Positions 10,521 through 21,890 of a DNA stretch of 64,000 bases are shown here, in pieces. The DNA comes from Argyresthia goedartella (Eukaryota > Arthropoda > Insecta > Lepidoptera > Argyresthiidae), in assembly GCA_949825045.1 (NCBI GenBank), contig OX463808.1, positions 28,333,674 to 28,397,673 on the forward strand. The letters run 5' to 3'. The translations under genes and the position numbers were made by a program. The first letter of the stretch is position 1. Each line of letters begins with the position of its first letter. The notes below the pieces were generated by a model. The model had not been told where the DNA came from. It worked only from the letters and a program-made list of their open reading frames with translations, and searched no databases.

Positions 10521-11475
10521 ATTGTTGTGTAATCTGTCATACATAACGTAAGCCCGTCACGTCACTCAAATGTGTGCGAGAGATTTATGATTTTTTTGAG
10601 GGTAGAAAGTAAATTTCTTCTAAATACAGTTCAGACCTAGGTGGTGCGTATGCGTTATAATTAAATAGTTTGATGTGATTTCTTTGGTGTACAAAATGAG
10701 TGACAAAACATCAAAGGTGTGGATTTATTTCACAAAATCAGCCACTGGTAAATGGTGTGTTGTGTAGTACATGCCAAAAAAGTTTTAAATTTTGCAATAA
10801 TACCACAAACATGAAAGAACATTTGCGAAGGAAACATCCTGAAAAATTATTGTCAATAATAAACGCATCTAGTGAAGGAGTCAATGAAAACCAAAATTCT
10901 GCAGCAGTCGCTGAAACCGTAACGTACGCTAATAATTCAACAAGGAAAAAAATGTTGGACAAATTGTTTACTCAAATGGTTGCCATTGATATGGAACCTC
11001 TGCGGATGTCAGAACATCAAGGACTCAAAGATTTTGTAAACGCGTTGGATCAAAAATATCAAATGCCATCAAGAACTACTTTGACATCTCAACTGTTACT
11101 GCAATTACATAATCAGATGAAAGTTCAATTGGCCGAGGTTCTAAATAAAGTGTTGCATATTGCTGTCACCTATGATATGTGGACCTCGGTCAGTAATCTC
11201 GGTATTGGAGCTATAACCGCCCACTTCATTGATAACAACAATAAGTTTGTATCAGCACTCCTGACGGCCAAACACATAGAAGGACATCACGATGCCGATT
11301 CGCTGACTATGGTGAGTAAAATTATAAAAGTACATGCAAATATACAGTGTGAATCTTCATAATGTGCACATATCGAGTTGATCAGGGTTAAAGAAAATGT
11401 TTTTGAATTAAAATCGATGATAAAGTTCAAGTTTGACAATCGCGCCAAAAAACAACATCTAACTTTTGACGTTAA

Positions 11476-11837
11476 GGTTGAACGTCACGGTCTGGGCGGG
11501 AATTTTCAATTTTGGCTGTTTTCTCAAGTTCGTGATAGTTAATCTATTTGACTCAAACCGCGGTAGAAAAACACTGTTACACGTCTTAATAATATGTATT
11601 AATATCTTAGAATAAAGCATTCAATTGTATATACTTGTGTAAATTCATTTTAACACGAATTTAGACAGTCGTGTTAAAATGATTGCTTTATTTTAGGATA
11701 TTGATACATATTAAGACGTGTAACAGTGTATTACTAGCGCGATTTGAGTCAAATGGGTAAACAGTATCACGGTTTAATCACAAAGTTGAGAAAACAGCTA
11801 AAATTTAAAATTCCCGCCCAGAGCGTGACGTTCCACC
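11476..11837. mobile_element. Fold-back element with TTAA target duplication, copy 1
   Basis: The whole 362 bp forms a long imperfect palindrome. The ends ggttgaacgtcacggtctgg and ccagagcgtgacgttccacc are inverted copies, and each half repeats gtgttaaaatga, acgtcttaata and tgttttctcaa in mirror order. It is flanked by TTAA on both sides (11472-11475 and 11838-11841), which points to piggyBac-type mobilisation. It lies in the intron of the hAT transposase. Confidence 0.85.
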
Positions 11838-11841
11838 TTAA

Positions 11842-12078
11842 TTCGTAATTTTTGGGTTTTAGAAATTATGGGTTAATGGCATACAATTCAAAAAAGAAGA
11901 GAATACTCAAAAAATAAATAAATTTGTGTTGCAAGTAAAAATCGTATGAGACCATAATTTTATTTTAAAGTGGAGCTAGAAACGTCTGTCTGTCTGTTTG
12001 TCTGTCCTATGACCTTGGGATGGGACATAGGACGGTTTTCATCGCGAAATATAGTAATGAAGTGGATTTTTATTTCAG
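11842..12078 (+). other. Rest of hAT transposase intron
   Basis: AT-rich intron sequence with a short gtctgtctgtttgtctgtcc run (11987-12006). It ends in a good polypyrimidine acceptor (tttttatttcag). I see no gene in it. Confidence 0.6.
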
Positions 12079-13244
12079 GCTGCCAGAGACACACTTGAAC
12101 AGTGGAATGTAGACAGTAAAGTTGTCGCGATGGTTATGGACAACGCAGCAGTAATGCTAAAAGTAGCTTCCAATCTTCAATATAGATATATTCCTTGCTT
12201 TGCCCATACGCTTAATTGTCTCGTACGTGATATTTTCAAAATTGAAGAATTCAAAAACCTGATAAACAAATGTAAAAATATTGTTACATATTTTAGACAC
12301 AGCACATTAGCTACAAGCAAATTATGTGCTGAGTTAAAACGACACAATAAAGGTGAAACAAAATTAATCCAGCAAACTGAGACAAGGTGGAACAGTACCT
12401 TTGAAATGATAAAACGTATCCGTAAAGGGACGAATTATCCATTGTGATCTGTCAGTGCCAACGGGCACCTGAAAACTTAACAGCTGAAGAATATGACACC
12501 ATCGAAGAACTTGAAAAAATATTAGAACCTTTTGAAATTTGTACAGAGGCAATATCAGGGGATAAATATGCCACAATATCATTAATCATACCCCTAATAA
12601 AAGGACTGTGTTTAAAGTTGAGCGATATGGAGAAAGAGAATTGGTCCGAAACATCCAAAAAAGTTATAGCTGCCATTAGATCCTCTGTGAACCAACGGTT
12701 AAAACCATATGAAACGAGAACCCCATGTATGATTGCTACGTTGTTGAATCCCCATTTTAAAAAACAAGGGTTCAAAACTGAAGGTGACATTGAAAGAGCT
12801 GTTTCATATATTCAACGGGAGTATTCCAACTACTTGGCATCCTTTAATGATAATACTGCTACCGCATCTACATTATCAGAGCCCTCCACTTCTAAAAGAA
12901 GCAGACTTTCTGGGTTGTTGTATTTTCTGGATAATACTCCAACAACAAATCACACGAGTGATGCAATAATCGATATAAGACAATATTTAGATTTTTCTAA
13001 ATAAAGTAATGGTTTTCCATTACTTTCAGAGACGGAAGATCCTATTCAGTATTGGTCCAATAGCCAGAACAAACTAAAAGACATAGCACTAAAATTTTTA
13101 TGTATACCTGGAACGTCTACTCCGGCTGAGCGAATATTTTCGGCTGCTGGTCAAATAATAACTGACAGACGTAGTCGTCTGAGCCCTGATCATATTGATG
13201 CTCTTTTATTTATTAAACAAAATCATGGTATATTCAGTAAATAA

Positions 13245-14098
13245 ATTAGTTATTTGCATAAAAGAATGAAAGAAAATATAATTGTATCAGAGGAAAAAAT
13301 ACCTTAAGTTCTCGATATCTATCTTCTATATTATACATACAGTAAAGTAATGGTTCACAAATAAACCCCATAATAATTTATCACTGGATAATTGCTACTG
13401 GTTCTTGTTGGCTTTCTATAAAAGCGAAATACCACTCACTGATCATCATCACCCAGCCGAAACTACTGGACGTAGAAAGCTGAAAGCTTTTTATTTTTTT
13501 CTTGATACTGCGAACGGCGTCGCGAGCAAAAGCTAGTATGTAATATAATCGAATTCCTAAGTTACACGTCATTTATATTTTCCAACGAACAAATATATAT
13601 TTTCTATGATCAATTCAAACAAAAGGAGAAGTTTATTTATTTTTTATTTCGTAATTTGTCAGACAAATAATAATACAGAAGACTTATAACTATAACTTAT
13701 TTAATCAACATGTGTAGGTGTAAGTAAAATTTAGAAGTAGGTAATTTCTTTTCAAATAAGAAGAGTCTTATTTACTCCCTTAGCCTTAGCATTACTAGTG
13801 TTACTAAAGTTAATCAAACATGAAGAAAGCGAATTATTTTTATAAATATATGTCAATAGCCGTAGAAGTGAATAGCTTGATTTGTGGTTGATTGCATCTT
13901 TACATACAGGGTGACTATGAAATCCATAATATTACGAATTAAAAGTAATGAGAATTCTATTTATGTTATTTTTTAAACCCACCAAAATCGACCGAGTAAC
14001 CGACTAAGTTGTGAGGAATGCCTGGTTAGATATATATAAATCCCGATTTCAAAGTCATCCTGTAAAATGAATTTGCTGCGCTTTAAATCCCATTTTGA
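13245..14098. other. Non-coding interior of the hAT
   Basis: AT-rich sequence between the transposase stop and the second fold-back copy. The minus-strand frame at 13381-13572 shows no recognisable domain. Nothing else seen. Confidence 0.5.
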
Positions 14099-14470
14099 GG
14101 TGGAACATCACGGTCTGGGCGGGAATTTTAAATTTTGGCTGTTTTCTCAATTTTGTGATTAAACCGTGATACTGTTTATCCATTTGACTCAAATCGCGCT
14201 AGTAATACACTGTTACACGTCTTAATATGTATCAATATCCTAAAATAAAGCAATCATTTTTACACGATCGTCGAAATTAGTGTTAAAATGAATTTACACA
14301 ATTATTTACAATTGAATGCTTTAATCTAAGATATTAATACATATTAAGACGTGTAACAGTGTTTTACTAGCGCGACTTGAGTCAAATGGATAAACAGTAA
14401 CACGGTTTTATCACAAAGTTGAGAAAACAGCCAAAATTTAAAATTCCCGCCCAGACCGTGACGTTCCACC
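14099..14470. mobile_element. Fold-back element, copy 2
   Basis: This is the same palindromic family as 11476-11837 (ggtggaacatcacggtctgg ... ccagaccgtgacgttccacc), 372 bp. Here the flanks are ttga and aaaa, so no TTAA duplication survives. Both copies sit inside one hAT element. Confidence 0.85.
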
Positions 14471-14665
14471 AAAAAGAATTTCAAGAAAAAAAAATTGGTT
14501 ACCTATGACTTGCTGTTACATGTTTTCTGTAGTAGCAGATTTTTTTTATTACAGTCGAGCGCAGCAAATGAAATGATATTTAAATTAAAATTAAAAAAAT
14601 ACTTTTATATAACAGAAAATATCATTCTCATTTAAATCTAATTAAACTTTTTTTTTTAAGAATTC

Positions 14666-15260
14666 TTATACATCGTCTGTTTCTTGATATTTTGCAATAA
14701 CTTTCAAAATATCGGTCATTACTTTAATTTTTTTGGCAGATGGAAAATGTTCAATCTCTTCGGCAACAATGTTACCAAAATGGTTATGGGTATTAGATTT
14801 TTTTAAATTACTTTTTGTTTCATTTCCAAACGTCCCACTACTCCCTGTTTGTGTACCCATATCTTTCATTGGTTCATCTTCATCACTGTCAAACATTTTT
14901 TGGGCAGCATGAGTACAATTTGATGTACATGTATGTAACTTCAATGAAGTTTTCCTCGTGTAACCCGTTGTGCGTAGAGTTGATACTGTGTGACACATAT
15001 CTTTGGTTTGGTCAGTTGTTTCTCTATCACCCTGTGAGAATAAGTCATCACTAATGTTTGTTTCTGGCTCCTCCGTTCCATAGACAAATATATTTTTTTT
15101 GCGGACTTCTGAAATAATAAGAAAAGCAATACCTACAATAATTGACCGTCCACATAATAATATATTTTTTCTTTATAATTTAGAAGTGTCTCAAAAGCAT
15201 TTATTTACCTGTTTTATTTGCCAACTCTCGTTGTTGCAGTAACTTGCCCTGGTTATACAT
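14666..15260 (-). CDS. Antisense two-exon gene inside the hAT; acidic, BESS-like C-terminus
   Basis: Exon 1 is 15260-15209 (MYNQGKLLQQRELANKT) and exon 2 is 15108-14666. The intron has gtaaat and tttcag ends, and the frame continues as T-EVRKKNIFVYGTEE. The product is about 164 residues. It has an acidic patch (FDSDEDEP), MGTQTGSSGTFG, and a helical end (FGNIVAEEIEHFPSAKKIKV, then MTDILKVIAKYQ). That end resembles the C-terminal dimerisation segment of MADF/BESS or Myb-like accessory proteins of DNA transposons. I do not recognise the gene. It lies between the transposase and the right subterminal array, in opposite orientation. It could be a second hAT gene, a captured host gene or a remnant of the outer Harbinger's accessory gene. 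An exon further upstream on the minus strand is possible. Confidence 0.55.
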
Positions 15261-15414
15261 TGTAGCGTTTAGTAGCTTAAAATATGTAGGTACTTTTATC
15301 TTTTGGTAACTTAGCACATCAATATCTCGATACAATCAGTAAGTCTATTGTAAGCGCTTACTAGCTAGCATAGGTTAGGTTACCCTTGATTAACGTAACA
15401 ATATAATCTTAACC

Positions 15415-15660
15415 GATACCTCGATTTAATCGATTGTGTCGATAGTATCGATTTTATCGATTATATTGTTTTGCTTCTGACCATCGATACTATCGATATA
15501 ATCGATTAAATTATCAGAAACAGCAATTATAATCGATTATAATCGATTTTATTGGTATAATCATAAGAATCGATTCAATCGATTATATCGATAGAATCGA
15601 TACTAGATCGATTTGTTAGATTATTTAGGTACCTACTAATCGATTAATTGATAATCGATT
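15415..15660. repeat. Right subterminal ATCGAT-rich repeat array of the hAT
   Basis: This is the mirror image of the left array, with many atcgat and aatcgattata strings, running to the right terminal repeat tatccggcaacacta. Confidence 0.8.
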
Positions 15661-15834
15661 ATCCGGCAACACTATACTGAAACGCTCAACTGTCAAAGTA
15701 AGCAATGTTTAAAAAAAATCTCTGAGATTAACTATATGTGAATTGTTGTCTTGTTGTTGATAGTTTAGTAGACTCTTTGTGATTGTTCAAGTGCTTTTGA
15801 GTTATTTTCTTTATAATAATGGCAAGTGAGTGAA

Positions 15835-17744
15835 CAGGTATTGTTTGAATTTTTTGAAACGGACAATAACTTGAATGACAATTTAAAAAGAAATCGCCAC
15901 CGCCTTACAAGGGAAATGGGTTGGAGTGTAGATAAGGGGGCGCCAAGGAAAAAAAAACTTAGAATTTTTTCCGCGTTTAGATAGCCTGGGGGCTTCCGCC
16001 CCCTTATCGACACTCTGACCAGGAACTGGCGACGAGTGGTAAACCACAGCCAAGTAAATCGTCGGATTCCACCATAGAAACAAAAGTAAGAGTTTATGGA
16101 AATACATTAGTTTTATTGTCAAAGACTTAATGAGGTAATTTCTAGTCAAGAGATCTAGACAGTGTACATCTAAATACCTACTCTTTTCTGTTGCAGGGTC
16201 TTGCAGCTTTATCATTTTATGACTATGGAACATATCAAATGCCAACAGGTAAGATCCGTGGCTTTATTGCGTAACAAACCATATCAGCAGTACTGGGCAT
16301 AGGTCACTGCAGCAATGAACTCATTAGAAATGGGAAATACCTATAAAGAATGCACACAAACTGTAGAAGAATGTTGTACCTATGAATAGAGTAAGGTGAT
16401 TTTTTTATTGATACCATAGCTTTAATTATGTAGCTGTCAGACACCGGTTCTAAACAGTCGCTAATTTGAAAAGGTTATTTATAATTAACACTTTTTTAAT
16501 TTCAGGTGTAATGAAAAATTTGGAGTGATGTTATTGGCTGCATTGATGGGACACAGGTAGCTATTGTAAACCCAAAAGGAGAGGAGGTACATCTGTCGGA
16601 AGGGCTATAATTCTCTAAATGTTCAATTGGTAAGATTAATTGAAGTGTGTTATGACTCTGCCTACCATGCGAGAGGTCCCGGGTTCGATCCCCGGCTGGG
16701 GATAAATTAATAAAAAATTGGAAAAGGTCTTGGATGTTTATGTGTGTGTAATGTCGCTGTTACTGGTTCCCACAACATAACAGTGTGGGGCCAAGCAAGT
16801 GCCTGTACATAAATGTTAATGTTTATTTCGTTGTATGTTGATGCCAGTTATGATGGATCCACACATGACTCGTTTAGATGATCAGTCCATCCTTCTTCCC
16901 AACTTCAAGACTATTTCAAAGGCCTCAGTAATAACTGTGGTAATAATAAAGGCTTTTAGGTAAGCTGTTCTAAATGTATTTCTAAGAATGGATTATTTTG
17001 TTGGGATACCTGCCTACAGTACACCGACTATCAAAATAAAACTGGAATCCATATTAATCAGAATTATTTTATTTAGTAAACAAACAGAAATTTACAAATA
17101 AGTATGCTACTTATTTCTGAATTATTATAATAATAGTTTATAAAGTTAAAAAATGCCATTTCTTACAATCATACAAACCTAATAAGAATGCCCCTGCCTC
17201 CCGCACTAGTACTAGCAGTAGGTTACGAGATGCAGACAAGTAGCATTCTTATTTGTGTTGTCAAGTAACACTAAGAACTAGAGTATGTATAACTGTAAGG
17301 CCGTGGATGCGGGAGGCTCAGGACCGGAGTAGATGGAGTGGTAAAGAATGTGTGCCGATTGATGATGATGTTTAGCTAACTTAACATAGCAACAAAATTA
17401 ATAATAAAACATTCACTATTCACATAAATATTTTATCTATTTAATAAAGTAAGTTTTAAAGAGGAGGTCTGTGGCGTACTCAGTCAGAAAGCCAGCAGTG
17501 AGCTGTTATAGGCTGCTATGATGATTAATAAAGTATAATAGTTTTAATTACAATTGTGTCTAATATAATATTTTTACTTGCAGGTGACTCTGGTTATCCT
17601 TTGAGGAAAACTATGATGACTGCTTTATTGGATGCAACAGAAGGCTCATCTGAAGCCTACTACACTAAGTGCCAAGTCAAAACTAGAAATGTAATTACAC
17701 AGTTATTACAAGCATCAAAAAGTCTTCATTTAAGTTTTATGTAA
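15835..17744 (+). pseudogene. PIF/Harbinger transposase (DDE_4-type), fragmented
   Basis: Separate pieces read in order as a Harbinger transposase: an N-terminal piece near 15840-15940 (EFFETDNNLNDNLKRNRHRL); GLAALSFYDYGTYQMPTG near 16198-16251; VIGCIDGTQVAIVNPKGEE near 16532-16587, carrying the first catalytic Asp; RKGYNSLNVQL near 16597-16629; VDASYDGSTHDS near 16845-16881, the second Asp region; and GDSGYPLRKTMMTALL ... KTRNVITQLLQ at 17580-17744. Introns or insertions separate them, including a SINE-like insert at about 16640-16840 and a small palindromic insert near 15917-16015. No intact frame remains. It belongs to the outer element. Confidence 0.8.
16640..16840 (+). repeat. SINE-like insert with B box in the Harbinger transposase
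   Basis: The string ccgggttcgatccccggctg gives a perfect B box, and the preceding gaggt matches the SINE at 6785-6915. No clear A box is seen and the 5' half of a tRNA is missing. The insert separates the QL and VDASYD coding pieces of the transposase. Confidence 0.55.
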
Positions 17745-19257
17745 AAATTGTGTTTTTTTTGTGTTGTTTTAGTTTTTGTTGTTTTTGAAGTTGCAATGTT
17801 TTTGTTTTATAAAGATTTAATGTAATAAGATAAATATGCATGTATGTAAATATCTATACATACTTATTTAGACAGTCATAATTTAGAAGCACCACAGATA
17901 CTATAATATTATACTGTAGCACTGATTTTTTTTGTCACTTTTTAAAGACATCATCATACATGTAATTTTGAATAAAAAATCTTACTTTGACTTAACTATT
18001 GAGTATACTTGTGTATGTGATTATTTGATTTTAAACTTCAAACTCAAATAAAGTAAGTAGTTAAAAATAATGCACTTTTCTACAAGTGAAACATTAGATA
18101 AAATAAATCAAATATGATCAACAAAACTAATGAGTACATACTGAATCTCGCACAGACAAAGGAGACTCCATAAACTGTGCCAGTGCTTCAGATATACGCC
18201 CATCAGAGAAGATAGCCTATTTCAATTGATTCTATCAGGCAGTACACGCAAAAGAGTAACAAACATCCATCCTCTCAACCACAAACATTCGAGTCTATAT
18301 TATTAGTTAGATTAATAACCGATGACCATCCTTTCCTATCTTTGAATGCACCTTCACCCATCTAGTTACATTGCTGGGCAACTCTCTGCCACATTCTTAG
18401 GGTACAGATGGCTGAGTGGACTTATTATAGACCAAGACTATGTCTCTGTGTGAATTTAAAAAAACACATAGAGCCCCAATTGGTCGTATGCACAGTCGTA
18501 TGATACACGATGGGGGCGTCGTCGTATAGGCAATTCAACCAAATTACTGCAAGCAAATATAAATTTAATACACCTATGTAATGTATGAAAAGCTTACATA
18601 AAAAGGAGTATCAATAATTATATGTTAAGCATACGAAATATTTTAAAATTACACGGAGTCAGATTTTAATTAGAAATTATATGTAAAATATTATTTTACA
18701 GTTTCGACCCGCCATCCAGCGAGGCCAATGCTATGTTTGTTAAATGAGTATGCCTTGTTGTTTGTAGCGTAGCAAACGAGAAATAATGTATAGGTATTAC
18801 TTAATAATATGTAATTAAATCAACACACAAAAGTACCTCCCAAAATAAATCGTTAAATATTGTAAACAAACACATGAATCACTTGACAGTTATGAGTTGC
18901 GTTCAAAATGCTCAATATAATTTGAACGATCAATAAAAAACAACGCATAAGTTACTAAGTTTTATCACAAATTGCATTAAATAGTAATATGCGCGTATTA
19001 CTTTTAAGCTTTCATTTTTTCAAAGTACCATTCGTAAATAATAAAACAAATTATAATACAAGATATCCTTATAATAAAAAAACCGGTAAATACCGTATAA
19101 ACAATAAACGTTGGTTAGGAACGGTCCTCCAGACAATGCGATGAGTAGTTCTTTCTTATGGAATCCTGTATATTCCCTTCTCGTTCTTACATGGATGTAA
19201 GTTAACTAGCCAGAGAGAATAAACTATTCACCTTATCAAATAAGCAGCTCAGAACTC
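17745..19257. other. AT-rich 3' part of the Harbinger element
   Basis: No gene is supportable. A minus-strand segment near 18195-18240 (IFSDGRISEALAQFMESP) could be a scrap of an accessory protein. The stretch ends at the right terminal repeat, which begins about 19258. Confidence 0.4.
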
Positions 19258-19446
19258 GTTCACCTTTTATGAGGTCATGGTACGAAATTAAGTCGTTCAG
19301 TTTAAGTACTTTAACTGAACTGCCTGGATTAAGAGCAGTTTCTTATAAGGTCATGGTAGGCCTCCAGTATCGATATAAGAACGGCTATCGACAGAAACGA
19401 TAAACCTGCTTTATTCATCAATATTTTAGAAAACTGGGGCTTGGGT

Positions 19447-21579
19447 CTAGAATCGTTTGGCAGGAGAAGGGGGGTAAAAGGGGTTCAATCTGGTAGGGGC
19501 TGGCCTGGCTCCCTGAACTCGGATCTCTTTTTCCGACACGAGTTCTCTCACATAGAAATGTCTAATTCTTATGTGTTTCGTCCGCTTGTGGAATTCAGGA
19601 TTGTGTGCAAGTCTTATTGCAGCCTCATTGTCAACACTTAGGGTCGGAGTGCACGTAAGCGTTGTCAATTGTGCCATCACTCGTTTCAGCCAGACCAACT
19701 CTCTAGCCGCTTCACTAGCTGCTACTAGATTGGCTTCTGTTGTGGAGATCGCCACGGATGCTTGACGTTGGCTGAGCCAGGAGACTGCGCCTCCTGCATA
19801 TCTACAGACAACTCTGGTGGTAGATCGACCAGTCATGGTGTCACCACCGTGATCTGCATCGCTGAAGCCTTCTAAAATTCCAGCCAGATGTCCAAGTTTG
19901 TATTTGATGCCGTTCGATATGGTGCCTTTCAGATATCTCATGATCCTTTTGACATTCAGCCAGTCTTCTTTAGTTGGTGCTTCCACTTTGCGTGATGCTA
20001 CACTAACGGCATAAGCTATATCAGGGCGCGTTGCTACCATGAGATGCGCTAGACCTCCTACAGCTTCTCTGTATGGGTAATGCTCGTTTATCTCTTCAAT
20101 GTGTTCGCTTACTTTCCCTGAAATGGATGTCGAATCTATTGGCGTAGTAATTTGGTTACAATCGCTCATTAAAATAGTTTCTTAAAGCTTTCGGGTATAA
20201 GCTTCTTGCTTTAGGATGATTGCCCCTTTGTCTTGTACAATTTCTATACCGAGGTAGAAGTTGGCAGGCTTTGTCCGTTATCTTTAGCTTTTCTCGCAAG
20301 TTGCTAAGGAACTCCTTCGCCGTCTTCTCATCTGTAGCTGCAACTAGTCCGTCATCGACAAACAGTGTCAGAAGTATTTTTTTGTCTCCATATTTCTTCG
20401 TATATAGACAGGGGTCTGCAGTACTTTGTTCAAATTCTAACTCCTTGAGGATTTCATGAAAACGATGGTTCCAGCATCTGGGGGCTTGTTTAATTCCGTA
20501 GAGACTACGGTTAAGGCGACATACACGGTGAGTGCCGTCTTCGAATCCTTCGGGTTGCTTCATGTAGATTTCCTCTTTTAGTTCACCGTGCAGGAATGCT
20601 GTGGTAACGTCAAATTGAACAAGGTGCATTCGTTCGTTGGCAGCTACGCTTATAAGTGCTCGTATAGTTGCCATTCTGGCTACAGGACTTTAGGTTTCCT
20701 CGTAGTCGGTGCCCTTTTTCTGTCTGAATCCTTTTACGACTAGTCTGGCTTTATAGCGTTCTATTGAGCCGTCTGGATTTCGTTTTAATTTGAACAGCCA
20801 TTTACATGGTATAGCTTTACGGTTCGTCGGTAATTCCTGTAAAGTCCATGTTTTGTTCTCGTGTAGGGACGAGGTTTCACTTTCCATTGCTCTGAGCCAA
20901 TTTTCGTTGTTGGGGCTAAGCATGGCCTCCTTGTAGGTCAAGGGCTTGCTTTCGTTGCTTAGAATAGCCATAATATAATCATCAAATTTTACAGGTCTGT
21001 GAAGCGTTGATCTGTCGCGCAGTTTATATCTTTGATCAAGTTCACGAGATCACTCAGGATACTCGTTTGCAGGTCAGTGAATTCTTCAATAGCATTATCT
21101 CCCTCTAATTCGATTGATCCTATATTCGGTGTTTGAGCGTTTGCGGGACGGGATATCTGGTTTCCTCATTTTCGGGTTGTTGAGGTTCATTGGTATGATG
21201 TCTGCGGTATTACTTCGGATTCCTTAGGTGTGCGATCAAGTTTCAAAATGTATTTGTTTAGATCTGTATCTTGCATTTCATTTGCATTTGTATCACCTTC
21301 CACTGAAGTAACTGATTTTTCATCAAATATGACGTCTCGAGATATGATCATATTGTTGTCTTTTCCTTCGATTACGATGCGATATTCGTCGTCTGAATAT
21401 CCGACTAAGATAGATGCCTTTTATAGCTTTCTTGTGTAGCTTTTTGCGTTTTTGTTTTGGAACGTGCGCGTAGCATGTGCTAAGTGCTCTCCCTCAGTCA
21501 CCTTCCACTGAAGTAACTGATTTTTCATCAAATATGACGTCTCGAGATATGATCATATTGTTGTCTTTTCCTTCGATTA
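19447..21579 (-). pseudogene. Ty1/copia retrotransposon pol fragment (integrase end, RT, RNase H)
   Basis: On the minus strand the order is an integrase-RT linker (near 21440-21230: GYSDDEYRIVIEGKDNN, SRDVIFDE), then RT (20971-20200) and RNase H (20169-19447). RT carries WLRAMESE, KWLFKLKRNPDG, RYKARLVVKGF, VTTAFLHGEL, SLYGIKQAPRCW and LFVDDGLV. RNase H carries YREAVGGLAHLMVATRPDIA, MRYLKGT, FSDADHGGD and ISTTEANLVAASEA. There is a stop after YEET near 20690 and a frameshift near 20160. gag, protease and LTRs are not seen; the element is cut at 21580 by a pogo element, next to an 82-bp duplication. It is adjacent to the right end of the Harbinger element. Confidence 0.92.
21293..21579 (-). 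repeat. 82-bp direct duplication in the copia fragment
   Basis: Bases 21293-21374 and 21498-21579 are the same 82 bases (tcaccttccactgaagtaac ... cttcgatta) in the same orientation, 123 bases apart. The second copy abuts the pogo boundary. Confidence 0.95.
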
Positions 21580-21890
21580 GGGTGGATGACCCGGTTTTGG
21601 CCACTGACCCCTTTGTGGCCATTTGGGACTTCAAAGCGTTGTAACTAAGGCTCAGACAATAATATTGATTATTTATGAACGCTCCTTAAAGTATTGATTT
21701 ATGGCAACATTGATACCCCAGATAGCTGTCATGTGTCAAACTTCACTTTGACGTAAGCAGCCATTTTTCCTGACAAGCGTGAAATGAAGCTGTAATCTTA
21801 GCAAAAACGTTAAGGGAATTGGAGTGAGTAATCAATTGTTATTATCGTAATCTTTGTTTATTTTTTTGATGTTTTTGTTAATATTATCTA

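Larger units (their letters stand above)
10696..13244 (+). pseudogene. hAT transposase, BED zinc finger to hATC domain, frameshifted
   Basis: The start ATG at 10696 reads MSDKTSKVWIYFTK, then shifts frame near 10740 into a BED finger (CSTCQKSFKF ... MKEHLRRKHP). The exon ends at 11311 with gtgagt, and the next begins at 12079 after tttcag, rejoining in frame (DSLTM|AARDTLEQW). The catalytic half carries VMDNAA, CFAHTLNCLVRD and TETRWNSTFEM. A frameshift lies near 12444 and another near 13003, caused by a small hairpin insertion (aaagtaatgg-tttt-ccattacttt). The C-terminal dimerisation domain follows (GTSTPAERIFSAAGQIITDR ... LSPDHIDALLFIKQN) and ends at 13244. The intron was enlarged by a fold-back element at 11476-11837. 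The protein resembles ZBED-type hAT transposases and is inactive as it stands. Confidence 0.9.
10230..15674 (+). mobile_element. hAT transposon with perfect 8-bp target duplication
   Basis: The ends tagtgttgccggataatcga (10230) and its inverted copy ending tccggcaacacta (15674) are flanked on both sides by tactgaaa (10222-10229 and 15675-15682), an exact 8-bp duplication as hAT elements make. It contains a broken BED-finger hAT transposase on the plus strand, two fold-back elements and an antisense two-exon gene. Both ends are lined by dense ATCGAT/TAATCGAT repeats. The insertion interrupts the older Harbinger element. Confidence 0.95.
10034..19365. mobile_element. Decayed PIF/Harbinger-type element, split by a hAT insertion
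   Basis: The left end (10034: ggaggcctactatgacctc) and right end (to 19365: aaggtcatggtaggcctcc) are inverted copies. Similarity continues inward for more than 100 bases and includes a second pair of taccatgacctc motifs and gttcagttta/taaactgaac strings. The interior encodes Harbinger transposase remnants (15835-17744). The flanking bases do not show a clear 3-bp target duplication, so the exact ends are uncertain. About 5.4 kb of its length is the nested hAT. Confidence 0.7.
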
